From Liolophura sinensis (Eukaryota > Mollusca > Polyplacophora > Chitonida > Chitonidae): a stretch of DNA of 64,000 nt. Where the stretch lies: contig NC_088297.1 in the NCBI RefSeq assembly GCF_032854445.1, positions 15,635,127-15,699,126 on the forward strand. Direction: 5' to 3'. Made by a program: the position numbers and the translations under genes. Below, in pieces: positions 24,501 through 35,801 of the stretch. Numbering within the stretch: the stretch's first letter is position 1; every line of letters begins with the position of its first letter. The notes under the pieces were generated by a model that saw only the letters and a program-made list of their open reading frames with translations, did not search any database and was not told where the DNA came from.

Positions 24501-25412
24501 CAGTGTTGACATGTAAGGACAACATGGTGATCCAGTGTTGACATGTAAGGACAACATGGTGATCCACTGTAAACATGTAAGGACAACATGGTAATCCAGT
24601 GTAGACATGTAAGGACAACATGGTGATCCATTGTCGACATGTAAGGACAGCATGGTGATCCACTGTAAACATGTAAGGACAACATGGTGATCCAGTAACG
24701 ACATGTAAGGACAACATGGTGATCCATTGTCGACATGTAAGGACAGCATGGTGATCCATCCTCAGCTTTTAAGGATAACATGGTGATCCAGTGTCAACAT
24801 GTAAGGACAAAATGGTGATCCAGTATCGATATGTAAGGACAACATGGTGATCCATTGTCAGCATGTAAGGACAACATGGTGATCCATTGTCGACATGTAA
24901 GGACAACATGGTGATCCATTGTCGACATGTAAGGACAACATGGTGATCCACTGTCAACATATAAGGACAGCATGGTGATCCATTGTCAACATGTAAGGAC
25001 AGCATAGTGATCCATTGTGGACATGTAAGGACAACATGGTGATCCAGTGTCGACATGTAAGAACAACATGGTGATCCACTGTCAACATATAAGGACAGCA
25101 TGGTGATCCATTGTCAGCATGTAAAGACAACATAGTGATCCATTGTGGACATGTAAGGACAACATGGTGATCCAGTGTCAGTACGTAAGGACAACATGGT
25201 GATCCATTGTCAGCATGTAAGGACAGCATGGTGATCCAGTGTCGACATGTAAGGACAACATTGTGATCCAATGTCGGCATGTAAGGACAACATGGTGATC
25301 CAGTGTCAGTATGTAAGGACAGCATAGTGATTCATTGTAAACATATAAGGACAACATGGTGATCTATTGTCAGCATGTAAGGACAACATGGTGATCCATT
25401 GTCGATATGTAA
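21540..25412. repeat. 32-bp satellite array R3 (~121 monomers) with higher-order repeats
   Basis: The largest array. Open frames on the minus strand end at 23162, 23194 and 23226 and again at 24282, 24314 and 24346, an exact shift of 1,120 bp (35 x 32). The local sequence is the same at both places, for example CATTGTAAACATGTAA then GTGTAGACATGTAAGG. A shorter 192-bp (6-monomer) period is visible from 23251 to 23443. The 251- and 283-codon minus frames are consequences of monomer sequence, not genes. Confidence 0.96.
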
Positions 25413-25724
25413 GACGAGCCTAGTAATTAAATGACGATATGTAAGTACAGCGCGATGTTCCAGTCTCATCATGTGATTCTTCATATAATCATTTATCCCT
25501 TACGTGACAGAATAGCTGACATACGAGAAGAGAAGGGATGTGCCATTGTCATTGATAGGTGTGTCCGATTTCTAGACAAAGTGAAATCAGGAATTCAATT
25601 ATTCAAATTTTATTCAGGATCGGGGATTTACACATTCCATGTGTTGTTTTGATTCTTTTCATGAGTTAAAGCTTGTCTCCCATTGCCAATATTAAGAACA
25701 TATAGAGAGAGTATAGAAAAACAT

Positions 25725-26097
25725 GGATGAATAAATGCTTGGGGTTTAACGTCGTACTTAACAACGTTTCAATCATATCTCGACGAGGAGTCAATAAGTT
25801 TGTGTACACATACAAACAGAGCGAGCCCATGTCACCAAAGTGCTGCCTCCACTGAAGTTTCATGCCGAAGACACCAGACATGACACCCCATTTAGTCACA
25901 TTATACTGACATCGAGCCAACTAGTCATATGTTTTTCCTCTATAACATCTCATTTCCGGTTCTGATTAATTGCTCTAACCTCTCAGAGTTGAGACAAACA
26001 AGCGAGGCAACAACAAGTACCCACTTTTAATCTTCGGTATGAAGTGACCCAGGATTGATCCAGGGTCTCCCGGCTTATAGGCGGACGCTATAAGAAT
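25725..26097 (-). mobile_element. tRNA-derived SINE, family B (reversed), in block S3
   Basis: Copy of 13905-14262. It differs by a short replacement near 25790 (GGAGTCAATAAGTTTGTGTA) where block S2 has GGACAAGGACACA. Confidence 0.7.
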
Positions 26098-26596
26098 TAG
26101 GCAGTGTAGAAAAATGCTAAGATGTGAGAGAGTTTATGGCTAGTCGTTTGGTATTATTGTCTGCCTTTAATCTGAAATGTTAAGCTGTGAACATTTCTTT
26201 AGTATTGAAATCATACATCTTAAGTGCTGTGAAATGTGAGTATCAACATTTTAAAATTTAGGCCGCATATACATTCATAATGCGGAACATTTTAAGACAA
26301 ACGATTACCCTACTTCCTTAACCTTTCGGCATATGAAAGAGCAACTTTCAGTGCAATTTATGCAAATTTTAATTTGATTTGGTTGGTTGGATTAGCTAGT
26401 GTCAGTACTCCAGTGTCATAACGTATAATTGTATCTGTCAACATGGAATAATGCATTCGGAATGTGCTTGAGTAAACAACATGCAAACGCACGAAAAGGT
26501 TAAAGAATTACGATACAAAATTTCGTAAGCATGTTGTCACATGCTAAATTTGTAATACTTTTACAGATACTAAATCTGCTAGCATGTAACATTATA

Positions 26597-26655
26597 CGAC
26601 GTCGTATAAGTGAGATATTCTTGAGCGCAGCGTAAAACACCTATCAAATCACTAT
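26597..26655 (+). mobile_element. RUDI-like SINE 3' tail fragment in block S3
   Basis: Same fragment as 14760-14818. Confidence 0.68.
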
Positions 26656-27476
26656 AACATAATAATAAATGCTTTCCCCCAAGAAGTCCACCATTGCCAA
26701 AATGTCGGAGTTAACATTACTAATGCTATAAACAGTATAACATTTCAGTTCTTATGTCGCTAGTTCTTGTCGCTTACGATCAGGCGACCTGCTAAAAATG
26801 CTGCGAAAATTAAGTGGCCGCTTTTCTTTGGTCGCAATATGGTTGCAGTGCATCGCGAGATGTGCAAGCATTACTCGCGCTCACTTGTAGGGTTCGCAAT
26901 GTTTATCGCTAAATGTGGTACAGCTACCGTCGGGTCCTCACATGCTTGCAAGGATACATGTACATGTAGCCATTAGGCGAGAGCGCATGTGGGCGCGAAA
27001 AGTCTGGTCGCATACATTATGTCGTAAGGGCATCGAAAAGAGTCGCAATATATGATTGCTGTCGGTCCCTGTTGCGACGTTTCTGGCAATATAGACAACT
27101 CCGATCTGTTTCTGGTATCTATAGAGCCGATACTCGTATAACGCAAATGATAGGTCTACTTAGCTGACGGATGATAAATTTAGTTAAAGTCAATCAAATA
27201 AGTATCAGTGGATGTATTTCATAGGGCAATATATGCCACACTTCATATAATACCTGTTTGACGTTTCTAAGTGATTTCGGCCATAATATAACTAGGAAAA
27301 TGAAGCAATTATCAGATCTTTTTTCCGTATTGCCTTGATTAAATGTACGAAAATTTATTTCAGCGAACCCATTTTTAAACTAAATCCACTTGGGGAATAG
27401 AGTGATTTTTTATTGTGAAGCAGACAGAAGAAAACAATAGTAAGTATTAAATCTGATATGCACATGAAATGTAGAC

Positions 27477-27894
27477 CTAGAATGCAACACAGGATATAGC
27501 GTACAAGCCCGTATTGCCAGTGCGGTTGGAAATGCCTAGAAAATCAAATTCGACGTATGAAAACTCGGAATCTAAAGTCCGACCAGAGATGTAATTGTCA
27601 TAAACCGTAAATTTAACGTTGTCCACTATGGGTTTTAATTGATACGGCAGTATATTTACTTCTGTGTATAGCTAGAATCCATCTGGAAAATGGCATGCTT
27701 TGATACAAATTCCCAAGTTATATGGCCAGCTAGACGGGTTGGCCATTTATGACGTCACCAGCTGTGATTTACCTGGTAGTAAATCTTTGGTTTTTGGTGG
27801 ATTTAAAGTCATAATTACTCTGAGGCCCTCCTGGTAACATAATGTTAAACAGATTATAATCTTTATACTTAAGACAAGTAGCTAAATCTGGACA
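27477..27894 (-). pseudogene. Broken coding remnant of unknown family, block S3
   Basis: Second copy of 15643-16065. It shares the in-frame TAA before the ATG and adds two lesions. TAC becomes TAG within the FYLY stretch (GGATTCTAGCTATAC), and a net 5-base deletion near 27820 (ATTACTCTGAGGCCC against ATTACGTTCCTCGGAGG) shifts the frame. The extra damage argues that neither copy is under selection. Confidence 0.45.
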
Positions 27895-29289
27895 CTAATT
27901 ATTAAAGCTCGCCACACCTCTTCAGTCCACCCATTTTATTGTTAATTAAACTGCACGCCTGTAATTGATACGTAGCATACATTTATATATGATTTGTACT
28001 CGTTCACATTAAATAAAACCACAAAAGTAAATATAACCGCGTTTCAAATTCAAGGAGTGGCAATTTTATTTGGGTAAATTCTCACCGCAAGATCCAGGAT
28101 ATTGGGAAACCATTACATCTGTATATAATCGTATATCCTTTTTTTTAGCAAAATCCTGCATATAAACATAACTTATACGTTATTTCAATCTGCAGGTTTT
28201 ATAGCAACAATCATTATTCATCTCCCTTGAGTTCTGGGAGAGATACGTGTACGTTGGCAAATTCTGATCTCATTGGTGTGTGGCACAGCTCGTGCACTGA
28301 AAAACCAAATGTTTAACATTTAAACATCTCTGCAGCAGATAATAAATGTGCTTAATGTTTAATTGTAACGTGTTTAATACTTAAATACTTAAACATGTTT
28401 ATCCAACAATTGATAATAAGGCCGCTTTATAATGTTGATCATATACGTTGAAAACTTTAATTCACTCCGTTTAAGCAATAAACCCTTCAATTTACTACAT
28501 AAATTATTGCATTCAGGCTATACATTTGAGTATTTATAAAATACTGCATGTATTTATAAAATAAAGCAATATATTTTATGAAAAATACGTGTGAATCTGA
28601 AAAATAAACACACCTTGAACATGTTAAAAGTAACCATTTATTATAGTGTGTGCACTTGCTACCGATCAAAATAGTTCATGAATTGCCTTAAATGTATAAA
28701 ACAGATCAAATTATAGCTTTTGGAACTTTGGAATCATTTTAACGCTCTAAATAGTATAGGCACGAGTCCGATATTTACTGAAAGGCATTAATTTGGTAAG
28801 CACGTTTATTATATGTTGCAGAAATATGTTTAAATGATAAATATTTGTTTTTTTCAGTGTGCATGTCACGTGATCTATAAGGCGCGTCTAGTTTTAGCTT
28901 GAAGTTGTGGTTGTCGTGTCATGTGAATATTTTTAAGTGACGCGTAAAAACCCAATCAAAGAAATAAATCTATTCCATGGCGATTTCGTAATATTAATCG
29001 TGTCATATACGATTACCACATGCATGTACCGCTCAATATGAGAGTTCGCATTAAACACCGTTCACTGCTCCATTAAAAACCAGTTTTCTTAAACATGATT
29101 TTTAGTATTGAAAAACAAAACAAATAAAAAACAAAACAAAAACAAAACAACGAGTACATGGGCATTTACGCCCCTGTCTAAGTTTGGTTCTAATTTTTAC
29201 TGCGCCATGTTTGGCCTCCTGTTTAAATGACATCTGTAGGTACATATGTACATGTATGGCTAAGACTCAGTACTACGACACAATTTGTT

Positions 29290-29440
29290 CATATGTGGGC
29301 CAATTTGTGAGCCAGGGGCATCTCACCAATGCGGTCGCTGTGGGTTCAAGTCCAAGCCATGCTAGCTTCCTCTCCGGTCGTACGTGGGAAGGTCTGCAGC
29401 AACCTGCGGAGGGTCATGGGTCTTCTGCCCGCGTCTCCTA
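29290..29440 (+). mobile_element. RUDI-like SINE fragment in block P, copy 3
   Basis: Same truncated insertion as 7990-8143, with a few private changes. Confidence 0.76.
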
Positions 29441-30328
29441 GAAAAATTTGAACCGAAACTACAGTGTTTAACTGCGAATTACAGCCTTGTAATATTTCTG
29501 TTTTTACTAGAAATAAATGTAAACAAAATCAGGAGCTGATGTTCATGGAGCGATTCAATGTGAACTCGTTTTTACATGGGAGAATGATCATAAAGCTGAA
29601 CTTTCTGCATTTTTTCTCCGGTAGCCGATTTATGCATTTTCAGAAAAAGTCAACCTCGGTATCTTGATCTTTTTATGCAATTTACTTAATTTTGTTAGTA
29701 TTTGTTAGATCTGTTACGACCCGAAAATACGAAAATTAATGCATTCACGAAAATTAATGTACATTACCATGTATGGATGTTGAAGATCACTGGGCAAAGT
29801 TCGTGCAAAATATATAGAGGCTTACGTTTCTTTCCATTCTCCGCGAAAGAAATTGTGACTTATATGACGTCAAAGAAAATGTTGTCACTGTTCTAGAATT
29901 ACACCAAATGCTGTGTTGTCATCCCATTTAACATACAACCACATTAAAATAATATTGAAGGGACCAGGCATCGGGGATGCTGTTTCCACCAACAGAATCC
30001 TAGTTTTATGCAGGAATATAATTTAATTAAAAACGTACACCATAGAGAGAAAACTAAAGGAGCGACGGCAGTGTGATAGTTGGTAAATAGTTACACGAAT
30101 ATAACCGGTGAAATACGGCCTCTTGACTCCACCAGGGTATTGGTACTATCTGTTCGTGTAGATGCGTAAAAAGCAGCAATTTACACGCCCCGGTAGCACC
30201 ATGGCTTAAGCAGAATTAAGTCAAAGAAAATGCAGTGATGGTAATTGCAATTTGTTATACGTCACTAGTCTAGAATTACTCAAAATGGCTGCCCACTTAT
30301 GTAGGCATGCTCATGTACGGTTACTATG

Positions 30329-30597
30329 TACACCAAAAAAAAATAATAATAATCTGTTAATTTTAACAGACAGTCTGTTGTCTGAGTGATTCTAGATTTT
30401 ATTAAGTTATTGCAGCAGGCTATTCTCTTCAATATAACACACATATTCTACTAAATCAACATAAACATTCCGTTAGACTAACAGGATGTTATGTTGAAAA
30501 TGACAGAATATTATGCGATAATAACAAAGTACATTCCATCATCACTCAAACAACAGACTTTCTGTTAGAATTAACAGGTTAATTTTTTGAGTGTATA
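30329..30597. mobile_element. MITE M1 in block P3
   Basis: Full-length copy: left AATCTGTTAATTTTAACAGA, right AGAATTAACAGGTTAATTTT. Confidence 0.8.
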
Positions 30598-30925
30598 AGT
30601 GGGCTTTCATATCTGGGTTCCCCGTTCTGCAACAGCATTACGAAGACAGTATGACAGCATATTTATTTTATTTAGACTGTTTATTTTGATTTGGGTCTTA
30701 ATGACCTAAACAAACATTTTTCACTTATACGACGGCGATTATATCTGTTTGTGAATATAACCGGAGTGCCCAGAATAAACCAACCAATCCTTCGCTCGGT
30801 ACCTAACAATCCCCCTGATTAAAATCCACTGCCTAAACAGCCAGAGCTGGATTCGATCACTCGACCACATTAGCCAAACCCCTGTTTAGTTTCATTCGTT
30901 TATTTATTGCTTTATTGATTTGGTG

Positions 30926-30990
30926 GGGTGGGGTGTGGTGTGGAGGTTGGGGGTGGGGAGGGTAGGGGTAGGTATAGGCTTATGTTGAGG
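30926..30990 (+). other. G-rich tract, possible G-quadruplex
   Basis: Multiple G3-G5 runs in GGTGGGGTGGGGTGTGG and GGTTGGGGGTGGGGAGGG on the + strand satisfy a simple four-run quadruplex pattern. It lies between the duplication edge and the candidate promoter. No function is shown. Confidence 0.45.
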
Positions 30991-31500
30991 TGTTAAGGTG
31001 TTATGTCAGTATATTAAATCTGGATGGAAAACAGGCCTTTTCTTCTTGTTATACGACTGATGTACTACTTACAATTACATTCTAAAACATGCACTGAAAG
31101 CAATTTTGAGAGGCTGTAACTACACTCGTATATTATGTATAGGCCTTTATATACTGGAAGCGTGTATAGGCAGACTGTGAACTTTTGTAACTGTTTTCCC
31201 TCGCCGCTGGAAGGAAAACCTGAACGGGTTGTGAACTAAATGTCCACTAGAGTGCGAAGCGGACCTACGTGACGGAGTATTGCGAAAGAGGTAAACATAT
31301 CTTTGCGCAATAACGAGACGGACGCTCAATGATTTTCCGCGCATGGAAAATTTATGGCGCTTTCTAAAGCAATTATGATCGGTAGGCCTAGGTCCCATTG
31401 ATTGAAGACCTTAATTACTGTCTACTATAGATTAAAGTGCCTGGTTGTTAGTCCGCCCCAAACCCGCCTTATAAAGTATAAATTCTGCTGTGGATGCAGA
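30991..31500. other. No gene recognised
   Basis: Unique-looking sequence upstream of the candidate promoter. A minus frame of 83 codons at 31147-31398 has no recognisable features. Confidence 0.4.
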
Positions 31501-31540
31501 TCTATCGGGTGAGAAAAGCTACACGGTTGTCAACTCTGGG

Positions 31541-31690
31541 CTATAGCAACGCCCCACCGCGTGCGCGGTTGCTATACCACGTGTGGATCGAAGTGCGTGA
31601 CGTCACAATCGTACCAGAGCACGCTGTGTCCGTGTTTTAAGCGCGTCAGTCTTCACGGAAGCTGTGCAAGAGGCTTTTGTATATAAGGGA
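31541..31690 (+). promoter_or_regulatory. Candidate TATA promoter with CRE, E-box and RFX-like half-sites
   Basis: Visible in order are CTATAGCAAC (31541-31550) and its inverted partner GTTGCTATACC (31568-31578), resembling X-box (RFX) half-sites. These are followed by an E-box CACGTG (31578-31583), a full CRE TGACGTCA (31598-31605) and TATATAAG (31680-31687). A second TATA-like TATATATAAG lies near 31835. From either TATA the first downstream ATG is 31986, the start of the open first exon below. The motif matches are direct; promoter activity is inference. Confidence 0.5.
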
Positions 31691-31985
31691 ATGGCCTGAC
31701 GATTGAAGTGATATTTATAATACCGACACTCCATCCCAACAGCGATATTGAAAAGAGTTTAACACAAGACAGGGAGCTAGGCTTGACTCAGTCCATAAAA
31801 AAGTAGCAGACTACACAGACGTTTGATTACGAGGTATATATAAGCTCTATCTATATCAGACTCAACTTTCGCGCTACATCTTGAATCGGAATACGGTTCA
31901 CACACGCCTAGGCTAAAGTAGGACTGTACAACTCTCGAACAGCGTTTTTATAATCACCTGAGACCCAGAAGTCAGCTGACTACGC

Positions 31986-32077
31986 ATGACTGGAGGATTA
32001 CAGAGTACTGTTTTGAAATTGCCCTTTGGACTCTCTAACTTACGAACGAAGGCTCGAGGTCATGGTTCGCAGGCGAA
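31986..32077 (+). CDS. Ankyrin-repeat protein, candidate first coding exon
   Basis: ATG at 31986 is the first ATG after the expected start sites of both TATA boxes. It opens 30 codons (MTGGLQSTVLKLPFGLSNLR...) and ends with two bases at a good donor, GCGAA/GTAAGTAT, at 32077/32078. The only other exon with a strong domain nearby, 48358-48961, begins after a TTTTCAG acceptor in the complementary phase. Joined, AA plus A gives a Lys codon and the frame continues with no stop, giving about 231 residues. The exon has no recognisable domain, and its basic, Leu-rich sequence could be a leader or simply an N-terminal tail. The intron of 16.28 kb is long but ordinary for such a genome. The model is inference: an in-frame fit has roughly a one-in-three chance by accident, and translation could instead start at 48392. 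Confidence 0.45.
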
Positions 32078-32129
32078 GTAAGTATATGAACTTTGTCTAT
32101 ATAATATACTGGATCTATTTGCTACACCG

Positions 32130-32395
32130 CAAGATAAGTACCAATGTAGAAGATCGTGTACAAATGTAGAAGACTGGGTATAAACGCAGAAGACTGGGTA
32201 CAAATGTAGAAGATACTGACGTGCAAAATTGTGTACAAATGTGCCTGAGTGTGTATAGATTTGTGAAACAAAAAAATGTATAAAGTTTTGAACACAAGAT
32301 TGCAAGGTTGTGCTAAAATATGGGAAATTGTGTAATAATGTACCGGATATGTTGTTTACAAACACACACGCTTGTGTACAAATATACAAGACGGT
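32130..32395. repeat. Degenerate tandem repeat in ankyrin-gene intron
   Basis: Loose repeats of about 20-25 bp with GTACAAATGTAGAAGACTGG and TGTGTACAAATGTGCCTG variants. The minus-strand frame across it is repeat-driven. Confidence 0.6.
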
Positions 32396-32518
32396 GAAGT
32401 TTTATATATATAGCTGATAAAAATATTCCATTACGCGTATATAAATGCTACCAGTATAACCTTTTTAGCCTATGGTAATCCGGATTATACCTACATAAAG
32501 ATAGGCTATATGGGCGCG

Positions 32519-32520
<2 letters not shown>

Positions 32521-32602
<82 letters not shown>
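32521..32602. repeat. (AT)n microsatellite
   Basis: About 40 uninterrupted TA dinucleotides. Confidence 0.98.
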
Positions 32603-32603
<1 letters not shown>

Positions 32604-33705
32604 TTATCTGGATTATTACATCTATGTGTCCATAAATAAATGGATTTATGTTATGCCACAATAATATGTGTTTATATTTACGATTAAGTGCTACTTTTTT
32701 TTGGTAGTCATTAATGCCTAGCGTTGCACATCAGTGTAGACATGTATATGGATGTACGCGTAATAACACAAGATTGCAATAACACGAGTGTGTTACAAAC
32801 TAAATCTTACTATTGTCGTAGCGTAATTAACAAGCCTGCATTTCCCCGCCTCTAGTTACTTAGAGCCGACAACGTGCTACCGGTTCATTGTGCACTGTCG
32901 TCGCTTTTTACCCCTGCAGTATTGCTGTAAACTATTCATTAGTTGTAGTTTTGCACATGTGTTTTGTGACATTTGTGTTTTGCAGTAGCAGCTGAATGGG
33001 TCTATTTATTCAATAAAAAAAACCTACTTCGTATGAAAATACATGATATATGCATCCAAGTATTTATTTAAATTTCAAAAACGGCCGTAGCAGAATGACA
33101 CGCCAATGTGAAAGGTAAGCAAATAACACATGCAGTGGACATATATGTAGCGCTTGTACGCGTGCGGAGTCTGTGACAATCTGGAGAGCAGTCTGTTGTC
33201 AACAATTTTTTTTTTGGTCAATATAAACATATATGGAACATACTGACAATTTGGATTTGCATGGAGAACAATTTTGCTATGTGATAGACGCCTCTGTCAA
33301 GTTGCTATTATCATAATTGTGTCGTGATTGCATGCATTATAGGTTGTGATGAAATAACAGTAAACTGTCACTGAATATACACGTATGTGAATGAACCCAC
33401 GTGCGCATTCCAACACTGAGAAACTATAATAACGTGTGAAATCCGTGGATATTTACAGATTTTTTCTGTCTAAGTGCCAGTCAGGTATGACAAAATGTGA
33501 TTCATTTACACAGCATAAAGCAAAATGCGTCAGCCGGATAACCGGTCACGTGACAATGGGCGCGGGAGCACGTTTGCCTTACTTAAAATCCTGGATAGAA
33601 ACAATTACAACGGAAGTAACACTTATCATCATCAAGATGTTTATCCAGTCTAAATCCGCTTTTCTCTTTTTTGGGGGAAAATTTGCAAAGGACCACAGAG
33701 ACGAC
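32603..33705. other. Intronic sequence, nothing recognised
   Basis: AT-rich, no conserved motif or convincing coding frame. It lies in the proposed ankyrin-gene intron. Confidence 0.4.
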
Positions 33706-33933
33706 ACACAAAAAACACTTGTGGTGAAATCTAACACAACCTCTTGTGTTGTTTTCATTCACACAGAAATGTGTTACCCCAACCCCTAAATGTGTTAAGC
33801 CAACAAAAACATGTGTTAAATAAATGTGAAGTATACATGTTTGTGTTAGAAAATAATAAAACATAAACTTGTATTGAACCAGAATGAGGTTAAGTGTGCA
33901 GTATAACAAAAACTTGTACATTTTTTAACAAGT

Positions 33934-33937
<4 letters not shown>
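33706..33937. mobile_element. MITE family M2, copy 1
   Basis: Left end ACACAAAAAACACTTGTGGT and right end AACAAGTGTT form inverted termini. The inside holds AAATCTAACACAACCTCTTG, ACACAGAAATGTGTTA and GAACCAGAATGAGGT. The same order recurs at 44292-44515. The overlapping 112- to 117-codon frames are not genes. Confidence 0.68.

Positions 33938-34011
<74 letters not shown>
33938..34011. repeat. (CT)n microsatellite
   Basis: CT/TCTG dinucleotide tract immediately after M2 copy 1. Confidence 0.97.
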
Positions 34012-34013
<2 letters not shown>

Positions 34014-34132
34014 AATCACTTTAACAATATAAGTAGGTCAGGTACCTGCCACGGGTTCTGAAAGGCAATAGTTTCAGCTGTTATCGGTGAATGCAGAAAA
34101 TGTGATTTGAATAACGAATATGGATTTTTTTG

Positions 34133-34156
34133 GGAGGGGAGGGGGGGGGGGGGGGC
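34133..34156 (+). repeat. Poly-G tract
   Basis: GGGAGGGGAGG followed by a run of about 16 G. Confidence 0.9.
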
Positions 34157-34385
34157 GCAAAATCTCCGGTATATATCCTCTTTATTAAAATTAATAAACG
34201 CGCTAAAATTATTATCAGTACCTTATGCATGATACATGTATATAACAATATCGATCTCTGCTGTCATACATAAAACTGCGCTTTTCAAAATTTGAGTGAG
34301 TTATTTCATAAAGCACCATGTATTACAGATATCAGGTATCGTTAAGCCAGGCGCACACGGTGTCCGAAATCCAACGTGCATAATT

Positions 34386-34556
34386 TAACAAAATTTTATT
34401 TATTTATTTATTTGATTGGTATTTTACGCCATACTCAAGAATATTTAACTTATACGAGGGCGGCCAGCATTATGGTGGGAGGAAACTGCGCAGAGCCTGG
34501 GGAAAACCCACGACCATCCGCAGGTTACTGGGAGACCTTCCCACGTAGGGCCGGAT
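34386..34556 (-). mobile_element. RUDI-like SINE, 5'-truncated
   Basis: (TTTA)n then TTGATTGGTATTTTACGCCA, ACTTATACGAGGGCGGCC and CGACCATCCGCAGGTTACTG. It ends near the CGTAGGGCCGGA head junction and lacks the tRNA part. Confidence 0.85.
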
Positions 34557-34934
34557 AATTTAACAAAACCTTAATATCTGAACACTCATAATTCAAGTGT
34601 AGTTGAAGCTACAAATCATATATATACGGAATACAGCTTAATTGCCCTGTTTTCAGTCACTGAGTCAAATGCAACTCGCCGATGAAAGAACTTCCCCTGG
34701 CGTGAACACGGTCTTAAACTGGTTCCCATGTAAACAAATAATTACTGGACACAGCGTTATCCGGTTCAAACCATGGTGTTAACTAGATTATAAGAAGTGA
34801 TGATACATTTGTAGTGTATTTATGGTACATATCGGATGAGGCTGGTAAAAAGGTTTAAGTGTGATGTATTTTGTAATATCCTATTCTGAGCAACCGATCC
34901 TTCACCGTTTCTTTTGCGTGGTGGATTTGAAATT

Positions 34935-35520
34935 AAATCCCTAATTTGTCACTCCCTATTGGTGCGCAATCTCGAATGAAATTGACCGGGTTGCCCAAAT
35001 TGCCTTATTCTCTATTGGAACGAAATGAAATTCATCGAGGTGCCTAAATTCTTAGTCTTAGTTCATATTGTAGAGAGACCTTGAATGATATTCACTTGGG
35101 TGTCTAAGGTGTTTTATTCCCTACTGGAGCGAAATCTCCAATGAAATTCATCGGGGCGCCTAAATTATCTTATTATTTATTGGAGCGAAGTCTCGAATGA
35201 AATTCATCGGGTTGCCTAAATTATCTTTTTATTTATTGGAGCGAAATCTTGAATGAAATTCCTCCGCGTGCCCAAATTACCTAATCTGCTATTGGAGCGA
35301 AGTCTTCACAGATTTGCCTCAGCTGTCTTATCCCCCACATTGAAGCGAAATTTCAAATGAAATTCACACATTTGCCTCAATTGTTTTATTCCCTATCGTT
35401 AAATCTGGAATTTACTTGAGCGTCTAATTTGTCTTTTTCACTATCGCGAATGAAACCGAGAGTAAAATAAATAAGCTGGTCTATTCACAATCGCAAACGA
35501 AATCCTGAATGAAATTCACC
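34935..35520. repeat. 56-bp degenerate satellite
   Basis: About ten copies of a 56-bp unit containing CCTAAATTATCTTATT, TTGGAGCGAAGTCTCG and AATGAAATTCATCGGG. Divergence rises toward both ends. Confidence 0.85.
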
Positions 35521-35535
35521 ATTGAATTTGTAATA

Positions 35536-35801
35536 TTTATTTATTTATTTGATTGGTGTTTTACGCCGTCCTCAAGAATATTTCACTTATACGACGGCGG
35601 CCAGCATTATGGTGCGTGGAAACCGGGCACAGCCCGGGGGAAACCCACGACCATCCGCAGGTTGCTGGCAGACCTTCCCACTTACGGCCGGAGAGGAAGC
35701 CAGCATGAGCTGGACTTGAACTCACAGCGACCGCATTGGTGAGAGGCTCCTGGGTCTTTACGCTGCGCTAGCGCGCTAATGGACTGAGCCACGGAGGCCC
35801 C
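35536..35801 (-). mobile_element. RUDI-like SINE, full length with target-site duplication
   Basis: A complete reversed copy. From left to right it has a (TTTA)n tail, the CACTTATACGACGGCGGCC body, the B box as GGACTTGAACTCACAGC and the A box as GCGCGCTAATGGACTGAGCC, ending at GGAGGCCCC. It is flanked by a perfect 12-bp duplication GAATTTGTAATA (35524-35535 and 35802-35813), which fixes the ends and shows LINE-type target-primed insertion. Confidence 0.93.

Larger units (their letters stand above)
25422..28202. repeat. Block S, copy 3
   Basis: Near-identical to 13600-16375. It includes a reversed family-B SINE (about 25725-26097), a RUDI tail (26597-26655) and the coding remnant (27477-27894) with additional lesions. 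Confidence 0.9.
19018..30861 (+). repeat. Tandem segmental duplication, unit 3 (Q-R-S-P)
   Basis: Blocks: Q 19018-21539, R 21540-25412, S 25422-28202, P 28203-30861. It is longer than unit 2 by about 2.4 kb, nearly all in the satellite. The unit ends GATTCGATCACT, followed here by CGACCACATTAGCC. This is taken as the original right flank of P, and the tandem copies diverge from it exactly at this point. Confidence 0.92.
28203..30861. repeat. Block P, copy 3
   Basis: Third copy, with SINE fragment 29290-29440 and M1 MITE 30329-30597. Its right end continues into single-copy DNA, which defines the outer edge of the duplication. Confidence 0.9.

Noticed and set aside
5767-25412. CRISPR array in the regular 32-bp repeats
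   Set aside because: There are no unique spacers; monomers abut directly, and the genome is eukaryotic.
33583-33921. 112-codon minus frame and 117-codon plus frame
   Set aside because: Both lie across MITE M2; no codon signature or splice context.
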